A stretch of DNA of 64,000 nt from Streptomyces noursei ATCC 11455 (GTDB lineage: Bacteria; Actinomycetota; Actinomycetes; Streptomycetales; Streptomycetaceae): contig NZ_CP011533.1 of NCBI RefSeq assembly GCF_001704275.1, forward strand, positions 7,068,001-7,132,000, read 5' to 3'. The number at the start of each line of letters is the position of its first letter. The first letter of the stretch is position 1. The notes beneath the pieces are model-generated. The model saw nothing but the letters and a program-made list of their open reading frames with translations, was not told where the DNA came from and did no database searches. Shown here piece after piece: positions 48,469 to 56,575 of this stretch. The position numbers and the translations under genes are program-made.

Positions 48469-49602
48469 GTGACCGACCCGCCGCCCCGGCGCGGGACCGC
48501 AGCACACTGGACCGCCATGCCGACCGACGCCGCCGACGAGACCGTCCCCGCCCCGCGCCGCACCCGCCGCGCTCTCGGGCGGGGGCCGGACAGCGCCCTG
48601 GAGGCCCCCGCGCCGGACGTGATGGACGTGGTGGACGCCGCCCCGGCTCCGGTCGAGCAGGCCGCGGGGGCGACCGCGGACGAGGCCGTGGAGACGGCGG
48701 AGAGGCCGGAGGCAGACGGTGGCGGGGCCGCCGCGGCGCCCCCCGGGGACGGCCGGTTCACGCTCCGGCTGGACAACTTCGAGGGGCCCTTCGACCTCCT
48801 GCTCCAGCTCATCTCCCGGCACAAGCTGGACGTCACCGAGGTCGCGCTGTCCAAGGTGACCGACGAGTTCATGGCGCACATCCGGGCCATGGGGCCGGAC
48901 TGGGACCTCGACCAGACCACCGAGTTCCTGGTCGTCGCGGCCACCCTGCTCGACCTCAAGGCGGCCCGGCTGCTGCCCGTCGCCGAAGTGGAGGACGAGG
49001 CCGACCTCGCCCTCCTGGAGGCCCGCGACCTGCTCTTCGCCCGTCTGCTCCAGTACCGCGCGTACAAGCGGATCGCGGAGATCTTCAGCGGGCGGCTGGC
49101 CGAGGAGACGCGCTGCCATCCCCGAACCGTGGGGCTGGAGCCGCACCACGCGGAGCTGCTGCCCGAGGTCGTCCTCGGGATCGGGGCGGAGGGGTTCGCC
49201 CGGCTCGCGGTGCGGGCGATGCAGCCCAGGGCGAAGCCGCAGGTCTACGTCGACCACATCCACGCGCCGCTGGTCAGCGTCCGGGAGCAGGCCGAGGTGG
49301 TGGTGGCCCGGCTGCGCACGACCGGCGCCGCCGACTTCCGGGAACTGGTCGCCGACGCCCCCGACACCCTCACCGTCGTCGCGCGCTTCCTGGCCCTGCT
49401 GGAGCTCTACCGGGAGCGGGTGGTCGCCCTGGACCAGGAGGAGGCGCTGGGGACGCTGACGGCCCGCTGGACGGGCGCGGAGGGGGCCGCCCCACAGGTC
49501 ACCGACGAGTTCGACCGGGAACCGGGCGAAGGGGCCGACAAGGACGCCGGCGCGGACGCGACGGACCGCCCGGAGGCGGAGGAACAGGAGGAGCCGGCGT
49601 GA
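48469..49602 (+). CDS. scpA: Segregation and condensation protein ScpA (kleisin)
   Basis: 377 aa. The kleisin core begins after ~95 disordered residues: RFTLRLDNFEGPFDLLLQLI, KLDVTEVALSKVTDEFM, TTEFLVVAATLLDLKAARLLP; the C-terminal winged helix has VVARFLALLELYRERVVALDQEE. It bridges the SMC dimer with ScpB. GTG 48469 is taken as the start; ATG 48517 is possible because the N-terminus is not conserved. It overlaps scpB by four bases (GTGA). Confidence 0.93.
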   Translation: MTDPPPRRGTAAHWTAMPTDAADETVPAPRRTRRALGRGPDSALEAPAPDVMDVVDAAPAPVEQAAGATADEAVETAERPEADGGGAAAAPPGDGRFTLRLDNFEGPFDLLLQLISRHKLDVTEVALSKVTDEFMAHIRAMGPDWDLDQTTEFLVVAATLLDLKAARLLPVAEVEDEADLALLEARDLLFARLLQYRAYKRIAEIFSGRLAEETRCHPRTVGLEPHHAELLPEVVLGIGAEGFARLAVRAMQPRAKPQVYVDHIHAPLVSVREQAEVVVARLRTTGAADFRELVADAPDTLTVVARFLALLELYRERVVALDQEEALGTLTARWTGAEGAAPQVTDEFDREPGEGADKDAGADATDRPEAEEQEEPA

Positions 49603-50282
49603 GCGGCACGGGATACGAGATCACCGAGCAGGGGCCGGGGGAGCACCGCGCGCCCCAGGAGCCGCCGGCCGGCGCGCTGGGCGTGGCCGACCTGGAGCTG
49701 AAGCCCGCGCTGGAGGCCGTCCTCATGGTCGTCGACGAGCCGGCGACCGAGGAGCACCTGGCCAGGGTGCTCCAGCGGTCCCGCCGGGCGGTGGCGCTGG
49801 CGCTGCGCGAGCTGTCCGAGGACTACACCCGCCAGGGCCGCGGCTTCGACCTGCGGCTGGTGGCCGGTGGCTGGCGGTTCTACTCCCGGGCGGCCTACGC
49901 GGACGCGGTGGAGGGCTTCGTCCTGGACGGCCAGCAGGCCCGGCTGACCCAGGCCGCATTGGAGACTCTGGCCGTGGTCGCGTACCGTCAGCCGGTCAGC
50001 CGTTCCCGCGTCTCGGCCGTCCGCGGGGTCAACTGCGACGGCGTGATGCGCACGCTTCTGCAGCGCGGCCTGGTGGAGGAGGCGGGGACGGAACCTGAAA
50101 CAGGTGCGATCCTGTACAGGACGACGAATTACTTCCTGGAGCGGATGGGCCTGCGCGGCCTTGACGAGCTCCCTGAGCTCGCACCGTTCCTCCCGGAGGC
50201 GGACGCGGTCGAGGGCGACTCCGCGGAAGGCATCCCGTCGTTCGACGTAGACGACAGCGGCAACTCTCAGACGGATCATTGA
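49599..50282 (+). CDS. scpB: Segregation and condensation protein ScpB
   Basis: 227 aa, two winged-helix domains: LKPALEAVLMVVDEPATEEHLARVL, then LTQAALETLAVVAYRQPVSRSRVSAVRGVNCDGVMRTLLQRGLVEEAG, the diagnostic ScpB segment. It acts as a dimer on ScpA-SMC. It starts at GTG overlapping the scpA TGA and ends overlapping the next ATG (TGATG). C-terminal ~40 residues acidic and variable. Confidence 0.95.
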   Translation: MSGTGYEITEQGPGEHRAPQEPPAGALGVADLELKPALEAVLMVVDEPATEEHLARVLQRSRRAVALALRELSEDYTRQGRGFDLRLVAGGWRFYSRAAYADAVEGFVLDGQQARLTQAALETLAVVAYRQPVSRSRVSAVRGVNCDGVMRTLLQRGLVEEAGTEPETGAILYRTTNYFLERMGLRGLDELPELAPFLPEADAVEGDSAEGIPSFDVDDSGNSQTDH

Positions 50283-51403
50283 TGCGAAGCAGCGGTAGTA
50301 ACAGCAGGGGCAGCGGCGGCGGCAGGGGCAACTACCGCGGCGCGGGCAACAAGCGGGACGAGAAGCAGCAGCGCACGGGCCGCCCCCGTCCCGAGGAGCG
50401 CCGCTACGACGTGGGCGGGTCCCAGGGCGGCGACGAGCGCCGGAGCGGCGGCAAGAGCGGCGCCCGGGGCGAGGCGGCCCGCGGCGGCGCCAAGGGCGGC
50501 CCCCGCACGGGCGCGTCCCGGGGCGGGCGGCCGGGCGGCGCCGGTGGCGCGGGCGGTCAGCAGCGCGGCCGCGGCCAGGCCCCCGCGCGGCCCCGCGAGT
50601 ACGACGCCAAGATCGAGGAGCGCAACCGCGCCCGCTACGAGAACAAGCCGCAGGTCAAGACCCCCAAGACCTTCGGTGACCAGGAGGGCGAGCGGCTGCA
50701 GAAGGTGCTGGCCAGGGCAGGTATGGGCTCCCGGCGCGCCTGCGAGGAGCTGATCGACCAGGCCCGGGTCGAGGTCAACGGCAAGATCGTCATGGAGCAG
50801 GGCGTCCGGGTCGACCCGGAGAAGGACGAGATCAAGGTCGACGGCCTGACGGTCGCCACCCAGTCGTACCTCTTCTTCGCGCTGAACAAGCCCGCCGGTG
50901 TGGTCTCCACGATGGAGGACCCGGACGGCCGCCAGTGCCTGGGCGACTACGTGACCAACCGGGAGACCCGGCTGTTCCACGTCGGCCGGCTGGACACCGA
51001 GACCGAGGGCATCATCCTGCTCACCAACCACGGTGAGCTGGCCCACCGCCTCACGCACCCGCGCTACGGCGTCACCAAGACCTACCTGGCCGCCATCCAG
51101 GGCCCGCTCCCGCGCGACCTGGGCAAGCGGCTCAAGGACGGCATCCCGCTGGAGGACGGCTACGCCCGCGCCGACCACTTCCGGGTCGTGGAGAACACCG
51201 GCAAGAACTATCTCGTCGAGGTCACCCTCCACGAGGGCCGCAAGCACATCGTGCGCCGGATGCTGGCCGAGGCCGGCTTCCCGGTGGACAAGCTGGTCCG
51301 GACGCACTTCGGCCCGATCGCCCTGGGCGACCAGAAGTCGGGCTGGCTGCGCCGGATGACCAACACCGAGGTCGGGATGCTGATGCGCGAGGTGGACCTC
51401 TAA
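50282..51403 (+). CDS. RluB/RsuA-family pseudouridine synthase with RG-rich tail
   Basis: 373 aa. Residues 1-110 are Gly/Arg-rich and disordered (RGSGGGRGNYRGAGNKRDEK, repeated RGG and GGR). Then an S4 RNA-binding domain (ERLQKVLARAGMGSRRACEELI) and the synthase core FHVGRLDTETEGIILLTNHGEL with the catalytic Asp of the GRLD motif, plus EGRKHIVRRMLAEAGFPV. It isomerises a uridine in rRNA, by homology in 23S. ATG 50282 overlaps the scpB stop; TTG 50279 is less likely. Gene order scpA-scpB-rluB is conserved in actinobacteria. Confidence 0.93.
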   Translation: MRSSGSNSRGSGGGRGNYRGAGNKRDEKQQRTGRPRPEERRYDVGGSQGGDERRSGGKSGARGEAARGGAKGGPRTGASRGGRPGGAGGAGGQQRGRGQAPARPREYDAKIEERNRARYENKPQVKTPKTFGDQEGERLQKVLARAGMGSRRACEELIDQARVEVNGKIVMEQGVRVDPEKDEIKVDGLTVATQSYLFFALNKPAGVVSTMEDPDGRQCLGDYVTNRETRLFHVGRLDTETEGIILLTNHGELAHRLTHPRYGVTKTYLAAIQGPLPRDLGKRLKDGIPLEDGYARADHFRVVENTGKNYLVEVTLHEGRKHIVRRMLAEAGFPVDKLVRTHFGPIALGDQKSGWLRRMTNTEVGMLMREVDL

Positions 51404-51456
51404 GGTCCGGCCCGCCGCGGTCCGTCCGGGCCGGCCGTCGCTTGCGGTGGCCGGCC

Positions 51457-51494
51457 ACCACCCCTTAATGTCATCGTGACGATTAAGGGGTGGT
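51457..51494 (+). promoter_or_regulatory. 38-nt near-perfect palindrome covering the ribosome binding site
   Basis: ACCACCCCTTAAT (51457-51469) pairs with ATTAAGGGGTGGT (51482-51494), and the loop itself is GTCA-TCG-TGAC with one unpaired G (51481). The right arm includes AGGGG, the ribosome binding site of the ATG at 51499. Possible operator or translation-blocking hairpin; it could also terminate the rluB-type transcript. Confidence 0.75.
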
Positions 51495-51498
51495 TTTC

Positions 51499-52509
51499 AT
51501 GGGGGCATCGATGACGGCGACCGGATCGCTGGTCGGGCTGGCGCTCGGTGACGCGCTCGGCTTCCCGATGGAGTTCAACGACGTACCGGCGATCCTCGCG
51601 AAGTGCGGTCCCTGGCGGGAGATGGACCTGCCCGAGCCCGCCCTCGTCACCGACGACACCCAGATGACGCTGGCCCTGGGGCACGGACTGCGCACCGCCC
51701 TGGACGGCGGCGAGCTGACCGCCGCCACGCTCGAACCGCCGGTCCGGCGCGCGTACGTGGCCTGGTGGCGCTCGCCCGAGAACAACCGGGCACCGGGCTT
51801 CACCTGTCTTCGTGCCTGCCAACTCCTCAGCGACGAGCACCGGCCCTGGGCCGACGCCAGCCAGATCGGGTCCAAGGGGTGCGGCGCCAACATGCGGGTG
51901 GCGCCCCTCGGGCTGGTGCCCGGACTGACCCCGGAGCAGCGCTCCGGCGCCGCCCAGCTCCAGTCCGCGCTGACCCACGGACACCCCACCGCGCTCGCCG
52001 CCAGCGACCTCACCGCGTACGCCGTGCGCGTCCTCGCCGACGGCGCCCGCCCCGCCGAACTGCCCGGCCTGCTGCGGGCCCACGCCCACGCCCAGCGCAC
52101 CACCTACCGCGAGGACTGGCTCGGCGACCTCTGGCGGCGCTCCCAGGACCCGTCCCCGACGGCGTTCATCGCCCGCGGCTGGGACGACTGCCTGGGCGTC
52201 CTGGACCGGCTCGACGCGGCGCTCGCCGCACCGGACCGGGAGGCCGACCCGTGCCTGGCCACCGGCGCCGGCTGGATCGCCGAGGAGGCGCTGGCCACCG
52301 GCCTGCTCTGCTTCCTGCTCTTCCCCGACGAGCCGGTCACCGCGCTGCGCCGGGCCGCCTGCAGCTCCGGGGACTCCGACTCGCTCGCCTGCCTCGCCGG
52401 CGCGTTCGCGGGCGCCGCGCTCGGCGCCGGCGCCTGGCCGCAGGAGTGGGCCGCCCGCATCGAGTACCGCGCGGAACTCCTCGCCCTCGGGGCGGCCTGG
52501 GATGCCTGA
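51499..52509 (+). CDS. ADP-ribosylglycohydrolase (DraG/ARH) family protein
   Basis: 336 aa. Early GLALGDALGFPMEF and the metal-binding LVTDDTQMTLALG (T51-D52-D53), then ARH-type SKGCGANMRVAPLGL and, near the end, SSGDSDSLACLAGAFAGAALG, the second metal-binding cluster. Such enzymes use two Mg ions to remove ADP-ribose from proteins, nucleic acids or small molecules. ATG 51499 has AGGGG nine bases upstream. GTG 51490 and ATG 51511 are less well placed. It overlaps the next gene by eight bases, so probably one operon. Confidence 0.92.
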   Translation: MGASMTATGSLVGLALGDALGFPMEFNDVPAILAKCGPWREMDLPEPALVTDDTQMTLALGHGLRTALDGGELTAATLEPPVRRAYVAWWRSPENNRAPGFTCLRACQLLSDEHRPWADASQIGSKGCGANMRVAPLGLVPGLTPEQRSGAAQLQSALTHGHPTALAASDLTAYAVRVLADGARPAELPGLLRAHAHAQRTTYREDWLGDLWRRSQDPSPTAFIARGWDDCLGVLDRLDAALAAPDREADPCLATGAGWIAEEALATGLLCFLLFPDEPVTALRRAACSSGDSDSLACLAGAFAGAALGAGAWPQEWAARIEYRAELLALGAAWDA

Positions 52510-53323
52510 GACGTCCGTGGCCCCCGCCGCCGGCCGGGACGCGGTCCTGCGGGCCGCCGGAATCCCCGCCGTCGACCTGGACGCCCTCCTCGCGCGGCAG
52601 CGCGATCCGCTGCTCTTCGCCACGGTCTCCGGCGCGCACCTGTACGGCTTCCCCTCCCGCGACTCCGACGTGGACCTGCGCGGCGTCCACCTGCTGCCGG
52701 TGGCCGACCTCGTGGGGCTGCGGGAGCCGGCGGAGACCAGGACGCTGATGGGGGAGCACGACGGCGTCGAGACGGATCTCGTCACGCACGACCTGCGGAA
52801 GTTCGTTCGGCTGCTGCTGCGCCGCAACGGCTACGTCCTGGAGCAGCTGCTCTCCCCTCTGGTCGTGCACAGCACGCCCGTCCACGAGGAGCTGGTCGCG
52901 CTCGCCCCCGGCCTGTTCACCTCCCACCACGCCCACCACTACCGGGGCTTCGCGGGCACCCAGTGGCGGCTCTTCGAGAAGACCGGCGAGCTGAAGCCGC
53001 TGCTGTACACGCTGCGGGTCCTGCTGACCGGCATCCACCTCATGGCCACCGGCCGGCTGGTGGCCCACCTGCCCACCCTGGCCGGCGGGCCGGACGCCCC
53101 CGCCTACGTGCCGGAACTGGTCGCGGCCAAGGAGGCGGCCGAACACGGGCCGACCGGCGACCTGGTGCCCCCGGACCGGCTGCGCGCCGACATCGAGGCG
53201 CTGCACGCCCGGCTGGACGCCGCGCAGGCCGCCACCGCCCTGCCGGACGCGCCGGCCGGCCGGGACGCGCTGCACGACCTGGTGGTGCGGGCCCGGCTGG
53301 ACGGTGCCGCGGCCGGCGGCTGA
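52502..53323 (+). CDS. RlaP-like nucleotidyltransferase (pol-beta superfamily), copy 1
   Basis: 273 aa. The nucleotidyltransferase core SGAHLYGFPSRDSDVDLRGV has the metal-binding pair D56/D58, and GVETDLVTHDLRKFVRLLLRRNGYVLEQLLSP follows with the third acidic residue. A helical C-terminal part (HHYRGFAGTQWRLFEKTG, KPLLYTLRVLLTGIHLM) matches the RNA-repair-associated RlaP family. Catalytic residues look intact although the leading G-S is S-G-A. Overlaps the ADP-ribosylglycohydrolase gene; convergent with a second RlaP-like gene 71 bp away. Substrate unknown. Confidence 0.82.
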   Translation: MPETSVAPAAGRDAVLRAAGIPAVDLDALLARQRDPLLFATVSGAHLYGFPSRDSDVDLRGVHLLPVADLVGLREPAETRTLMGEHDGVETDLVTHDLRKFVRLLLRRNGYVLEQLLSPLVVHSTPVHEELVALAPGLFTSHHAHHYRGFAGTQWRLFEKTGELKPLLYTLRVLLTGIHLMATGRLVAHLPTLAGGPDAPAYVPELVAAKEAAEHGPTGDLVPPDRLRADIEALHARLDAAQAATALPDAPAGRDALHDLVVRARLDGAAAGG

Positions 53324-53394
53324 ACGGGCCCGACCGACTGACCGGCCCGATCGACCGGTTCGACCGACTGGCACGGTCCGTACGGACGGCGGCG

Positions 53395-54102
53395 TCAGCC
53401 GCGCAGCGCCGAGGTCCGGCGCGTCCGGTGCAGGAAGTCCGCGACCCGGGCCCGGTCCGGCCCGGCGGGCAGCGGCGAGCCGGGCAGCGCCGCCTCCGCC
53501 TCCGCCGACAGCACCGCCAGCCGGCGCTCCACCGTCTCCCAGGGCACCTCGCCGCGGCGCACCGCCAGCAACTCCTCCCGGGCCGCGCCGACCTCCAGGG
53601 TCAGCTCGCCGGTACGCAGCAGGTCACGGGCGCAGGCCAGGAGGCGCAGCAGGTGCATCGCCTGCTTCCAGCGGGGTGCGCCGTGCCGCGCCCGGTCGGA
53701 CCGCAGCTGCTTCAACTGGCCGGTGGCGTAGCGGACATAGGTGCCGTGCACCTCGCGGGAGAGGAACGCGTCGCGCAGCGCGAGCAGCTCGCGGCCGGTG
53801 GCGTCGGCGCGTTCCACCAGGGGGGAGTGCAGGCACTCCAGGGCGGTGGGGTTGGCGCGCAGCGCCAGCCCGCAGAACCGTTCCAGCTCCCAGGAGAACT
53901 CCTCCTCGCGCGGCCCCTCCACGTGCGTCGGCGGCTTCTCGAACCGCCAGAAGAGGGCGGTGGGCGCGAGATAGACCCCGCGCCGGTCGGTGTCGCTGGC
54001 CTCGGTGGCCAGACCGAAGGCGCGCGAGCCCATCACACACGCATAGACGGTGTGCCCGGTGACGAGTTCATGACCGGAGGGGGCGGGAGGAGCGGTCGAC
54101 AT
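53395..54102 (-). CDS. RlaP-like nucleotidyltransferase, copy 2
   Basis: 235 aa. Core ACVMGSRAFGLATEASDTDRRGVYLAP has the canonical GS and the acidic pair D37/D39; EEEFSWELERFCGLALRANPTALECL and LKQLRSDRARHGAPRWKQAMHLLRLL follow, as in RlaP proteins. Its similarity to copy 1 is limited to the core, so it is not a recent duplicate. ATG 54102 lacks a strong ribosome binding site but starts close to the core, as in relatives. Divergent from aroH (140 bp). Confidence 0.82.
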   Translation of the reverse strand: MSTAPPAPSGHELVTGHTVYACVMGSRAFGLATEASDTDRRGVYLAPTALFWRFEKPPTHVEGPREEEFSWELERFCGLALRANPTALECLHSPLVERADATGRELLALRDAFLSREVHGTYVRYATGQLKQLRSDRARHGAPRWKQAMHLLRLLACARDLLRTGELTLEVGAAREELLAVRRGEVPWETVERRLAVLSAEAEAALPGSPLPAGPDRARVADFLHRTRRTSALRG

Positions 54103-54242
54103 GTCGGGGATTGTCGCCGGGCGGGGGCGCCGGGGGCCACCGGATTCCCAAGAGCTCGGGACACGGTTGTCGGTGGCGCTGGTTACGCTGAGCAGTGCGT
54201 ACGCGGACGTGTACGCGGCACACGACGCAGGGGAGCAGGGAC

Positions 54243-54605
54243 GTGGCGGTACGGGCCGTGCGCGGGGCCGTCCAGCTGGAGCGGGACGACGCGGAGCACA
54301 TGCGGGAGCAGGTCGGCGCGCTGCTCACCGCGCTACTGGAGCGCAACGGCCTGGCGCCGGACGACCTGATCAGCATGTGGTTCACCGCCACCCCCGATCT
54401 GCACAGCGACTTCCCGGCCGCCGCCGCGCGCGCCCTGGGCATCACGGACGTCCCGCTGCTCTGCGCCCAGGAGCTGGACGTGGCCGGTGCCATGGCACGG
54501 GTGGTGCGGGTGCTCGCCCACGTCGAGACCGGGCGGTCCAAGCCCGAGATCGCCCACGTCTACCTCGGCGCGGCCGCGGCGCTCCGGAAGGACATCGCCC
54601 AGTGA
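54243..54605 (+). CDS. aroH: Chorismate mutase, AroH type
   Basis: 120 aa, the normal AroH size. RAVRGAVQLERDDAEHM (with the active-site Arg), LISMWFTATPDLHSDFPAAAARALG and VPLLCAQELDVAGAM are diagnostic of the Bacillus-type trimeric mutase, which converts chorismate to prephenate. GTG 54243 is preceded by GGGAGCAGGGA. The stop overlaps the tyrA start (GTGA), placing two consecutive steps of tyrosine/phenylalanine synthesis in one coupled unit. Confidence 0.94.
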   Translation: MAVRAVRGAVQLERDDAEHMREQVGALLTALLERNGLAPDDLISMWFTATPDLHSDFPAAAARALGITDVPLLCAQELDVAGAMARVVRVLAHVETGRSKPEIAHVYLGAAAALRKDIAQ

Positions 54606-55687
54606 GAACCGCACTCGTCATCGGAACGGGCCTGATCGGCACCTCGGCCGCCCTCGCGCTCAGCGCCCGCGGCGTGCAGGTCCACCTGGCGGACCACGAC
54701 CACGCCCAGGCCCTGACGGCCGCCGCGCTCGGCGCCGGCACCGCCGAGCCGCCGCAGGACACCGTGGACCTCGCCATCGTGGCCGTGCCACCGGCGCACG
54801 TCGCGGCGGCGCTCGCCGAGGCGATCCGGCGCGGTGCGGCCCGGGCGTACATCGACGTCGCCAGCGTCAAGGGCGGCCCGCGCCGCGAGCTGGAGGCGCT
54901 CGGCTGCGACCTGTCCGGCTACCTCGGCACGCACCCGATGGCCGGCAAGGAGCGCTCCGGCCCGCTGGCCGCGACGGCCGACCTCTTCGAGGGCCGCCCC
55001 TGGGTGCTCACCCCGTCCCCCGGCGGCGACACCGAGGTGCTCAACCTCGCCCTGGAGCTGGTCGCGCTGTGCCGGGCCGTCCCGGTGGTGATGGACGCGG
55101 ACGCGCACGACCGCGCCGTCGCCCTGGTCTCGCACACCCCGCAGCTGGTCTCCAGCCTGGTCGCGGCCCGCCTCAAGGGCGCCGACGAGACCGCCGTCCG
55201 GCTCTGCGGCCAGGGCATCCGGGACGTGACGCGGATCGCCGCCTCCGACCCCGCGATGTGGATCGACATCCTCTCCGCCAACCCCGGCCCGGTCGCCGAC
55301 GTCCTGGCCGAGGTCGCCGCCGACCTGGACGCCACGGTCCGGTCGCTGCGCTCCCTCCAGTCCGCCGACGACGAGAAGCGCGGCAGCGGCGCCCACGGCA
55401 TCGAGGACGTGCTCCGCCGCGGCAACGCCGGCCGCGAGCGGGTCCCCGGCAAGCACGGCGCCGCCCCGTCCGTCTACGACGTCGTCGCGGTCTACATCGG
55501 CGACCAGCCCGGTGAGCTGGCCCGGATCTTCGCCGACGCCGGCCGCGTCGGGGTCAACATCGAGGACGTCCGCATCGAGCACGCCACCGGCCAGCAGGCC
55601 GGCTTCATCCAGCTGATGGTCGAGCCGCAGGCGGTCCCGGCGCTGACCGCGGAGCTGCGGGAGCGGGGGTGGTCGATCCGGCAGTGA
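54602..55687 (+). CDS. tyrA: Prephenate dehydrogenase
   Basis: 361 aa. Rossmann motif ALVIGTGLIGTSAALAL at the N-terminus, then DVASVKGGPRREL and GTHPMAGKERSGP (prephenate binding), AHDRAVALVSHTPQLVSS, and a C-terminal ACT-like domain (VYIGDQPGELARIFADAGRVGVNIEDVRIEH), which suggests feedback control. It converts prephenate to 4-hydroxyphenylpyruvate. GTG start overlaps the aroH stop. Confidence 0.95.
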   Translation: MRTALVIGTGLIGTSAALALSARGVQVHLADHDHAQALTAAALGAGTAEPPQDTVDLAIVAVPPAHVAAALAEAIRRGAARAYIDVASVKGGPRRELEALGCDLSGYLGTHPMAGKERSGPLAATADLFEGRPWVLTPSPGGDTEVLNLALELVALCRAVPVVMDADAHDRAVALVSHTPQLVSSLVAARLKGADETAVRLCGQGIRDVTRIAASDPAMWIDILSANPGPVADVLAEVAADLDATVRSLRSLQSADDEKRGSGAHGIEDVLRRGNAGRERVPGKHGAAPSVYDVVAVYIGDQPGELARIFADAGRVGVNIEDVRIEHATGQQAGFIQLMVEPQAVPALTAELRERGWSIRQ

Positions 55688-55852
55688 CACCGTGGACGGC
55701 GCGCTGCGGCCGAGCCAGTAACCTTGTCCGAGGCCCCAGTCCCTTCGTCGGCCCCTTCGTCGGCTCTTCGTGGCTCTCCCGACCGCCGGTCGACGACCGG
55801 ACCTGGCGCCCTGGACCGCGCCCCGTGTGTATCAAGAAAGGTGTTCGTCACC

Positions 55853-56575
55853 GTGGAAACCGCCGATCGGACCGCCCCGGCTGCAGTGATTGTCGCCATC
55901 GACGGCCCCGCAGGCACGGGCAAGTCCAGCACGTCCAAGGCCGTCGCCGGCAAGCTGGGCCTGGGCTACCTCGACACCGGCGCGCAGTACCGCGCGATCA
56001 CCTGGTGGATGTTGACCAACGGCATCGACGTCAACGACCCGGTCGCGGTGGCCGACGCCTGTGCCAAGCCGGTGATCGTCTCCGGCACCGACCCGGCGGC
56101 GCCGACCATCACCGTGGACGGGGCGGACGCCGCAGGCCCGATCCGCAGCGCGGAGGTCACCGCCGCGGTCAGCGCGGTCAGCGCGGTCCCCGAGGTGCGT
56201 GCCGCGATCACCGACCTCCAGCGCAGCATTGCCGCCGAGGCGCCGCTGGGCATCGTCGTCGAGGGCCGGGACATCGGCATAACCGTCCTGCCGGACGCCG
56301 ATCTCAAGATCTTCCTCACCGCCTCCGCGGAGGCCCGGGCGGCCCGTCGCAACGGCGAGCTCAAGGGCGAGGAGGCCGGCGACCTGGCCGCCACCCGCGA
56401 GGCGCTGATCAAGCGGGACGCCGCCGACTCCTCCCGCAAGACCTCGCCGCTGGCCAAGGCGGACGACGCCGTCGAGGTCGACACCACCGACCTGACGCTG
56501 GATCAGGTCATCGAGTGCGTGGTCACCCTCATCGAGGGTGTCAGCGCCGAGAAGGCGGGGCGGGACATCCGGTGA
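55853..56575 (+). CDS. cmk: Cytidylate kinase
   Basis: 240 aa. P-loop IDGPAGTGKSSTSKAVA, LGYLDTGAQYRAITW, and VVEGRDIGITVLPDADLKIFLTAS are typical CMP kinase segments. It phosphorylates CMP and dCMP. GTG 55853 has AAAGG eleven bases upstream and gives the expected short N-terminus; GTG 55841 is the alternative. Coupled to the acyltransferase gene by a GTGA overlap. Confidence 0.95.
   Translation: METADRTAPAAVIVAIDGPAGTGKSSTSKAVAGKLGLGYLDTGAQYRAITWWMLTNGIDVNDPVAVADACAKPVIVSGTDPAAPTITVDGADAAGPIRSAEVTAAVSAVSAVPEVRAAITDLQRSIAAEAPLGIVVEGRDIGITVLPDADLKIFLTASAEARAARRNGELKGEEAGDLAATREALIKRDAADSSRKTSPLAKADDAVEVDTTDLTLDQVIECVVTLIEGVSAEKAGRDIR

Noticed and set aside
53324..53394. CGACCGACTG direct repeats between the two convergent RlaP-like genes
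   Set aside because: Short and low in complexity; may simply be GC-rich filler between converging genes, no clear hairpin or site.
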